Part shown: positions 63,741-64,000 of the stretch, piece by piece | Layout of the letters: each line of letters starts with the position of its first letter | How positions within the stretch are numbered: the stretch's first letter is position 1 | NCBI GenBank assembly: GCA_013396655.1 | Contig: WBMV01000127.1 | Span: 249,889-313,888, forward strand | Reading direction: 5' to 3' | Length of the DNA stretch: 64,000 nucleotides | Origin: Campylorhamphus procurvoides | Taxonomy: Eukaryota > Chordata > Aves > Passeriformes > Dendrocolaptidae | The notes under the pieces: model-generated | Database searches by the model: none | The model's input: the letters and a program-made list of their open reading frames with translations, nothing else | What the model was told of the DNA's origin: nothing | Position numbers and translations under genes: made by a program

Positions 63741-64000
63741 TGGGTAACCTGCAGCTGACTCACTTGGAAAGTTCCTCTGTGCCAAATGAAATATTATGAT
63801 GTTCCCCTTTTTTATATATATATTTTGTTTTCTGCTTTTATTTTGACCTATGTTGCCTGGGAAGAAAAGAAGTTGAAGGGAAGTGAGAATTTAGTCTTTA
63901 ATAATGAGGTCTTTTTAATAACCAAATTGGCTAATGTTGTTGCAATTTTAATGCATTTGAAAGTGTGTGCAATTAAGAAAAAGTAGTAGATGCTCCATAA
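63741..64000. other. Gene-free AT-rich end of window
   Basis: Contains a short TA run (63812-63823). Nothing else recognised. Confidence 0.55.

Noticed and set aside
63465..63785. 106-codon minus-strand ORF
   Set aside because: Spans the 3' ends of two CR1 fragments, which are non-coding.
1..64000. CRISPR arrays, operons, bacterial promoters or terminators
   Set aside because: Sequence composition and CR1/LTR content are vertebrate. No regularly spaced repeats or bacterial gene organisation occur.
1..64000. tRNA or tRNA-derived SINE
   Set aside because: No B-box-like GGTTCGA words in a suitable arrangement were found by eye.

Overview
The window looks like AT-rich, gene-poor nuclear DNA from a bird, most likely intergenic or deep intronic sequence. 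The evidence is the repeats. There are five recognisable fragments of CR1 (the dominant avian LINE), with the characteristic TTCTATG-type 3' end on one of them, and one solo LTR of a common avian endogenous-retrovirus type. CpG is depleted, microsatellites are few and short, no SINE families were recognised, and no CpG island is visible. I cannot name the species or the locus. The abundance of this LTR type in songbirds makes a passerine plausible but unproven.

No host protein-coding gene, tRNA, rRNA or known microRNA could be supported. The longest open reading frames are about 150 codons, lie on both strands with heavy overlap, and show no recognisable domain. The one exception is a decayed reverse-transcriptase fragment inside the CR1 copy at 50.9-51.6 kb.

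Layout. 0-34.5 kb: no mobile element recognised. AT-rich sequence holds several blocks that look like conserved non-coding elements (about 4.3-5.2, 9.1-9.4, 11.2-12.3, 17.1-17.35, 20.1-20.3 and 24.8-25.0 kb), short tandem duplications (15.56 and 22.28 kb) and GC-richer patches with dense but unrecognised ORFs (8.6-9.1, 19.4-20.1, 32.7-33.2 kb). 34.5-34.7 kb: a short CR1 fragment. 37.2-39.7 kb: three further candidate conserved blocks. 40-48.9 kb: plain sequence with a few simple repeats and a 53-bp tandem duplication at 47.13 kb. 48.9-49.5 kb: the solo LTR with an apparent 5-bp target duplication. 50.9-51.6 kb: the longest CR1 copy. 53.6-54.3 kb: candidate conserved blocks, one with two abutting perfect inverted repeats. 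55.9-56.1 kb: a CR1 fragment. 61.4-62.75 kb: further candidate conserved blocks. 63.25-63.74 kb: two CR1 3' fragments side by side.

There is no set of genes working together here. If the candidate conserved blocks are real, the most economical reading is a regulatory landscape (gene desert or large intron) serving a gene outside the window. That is inference from sequence texture, not from an alignment. I found no convincing new biological system.
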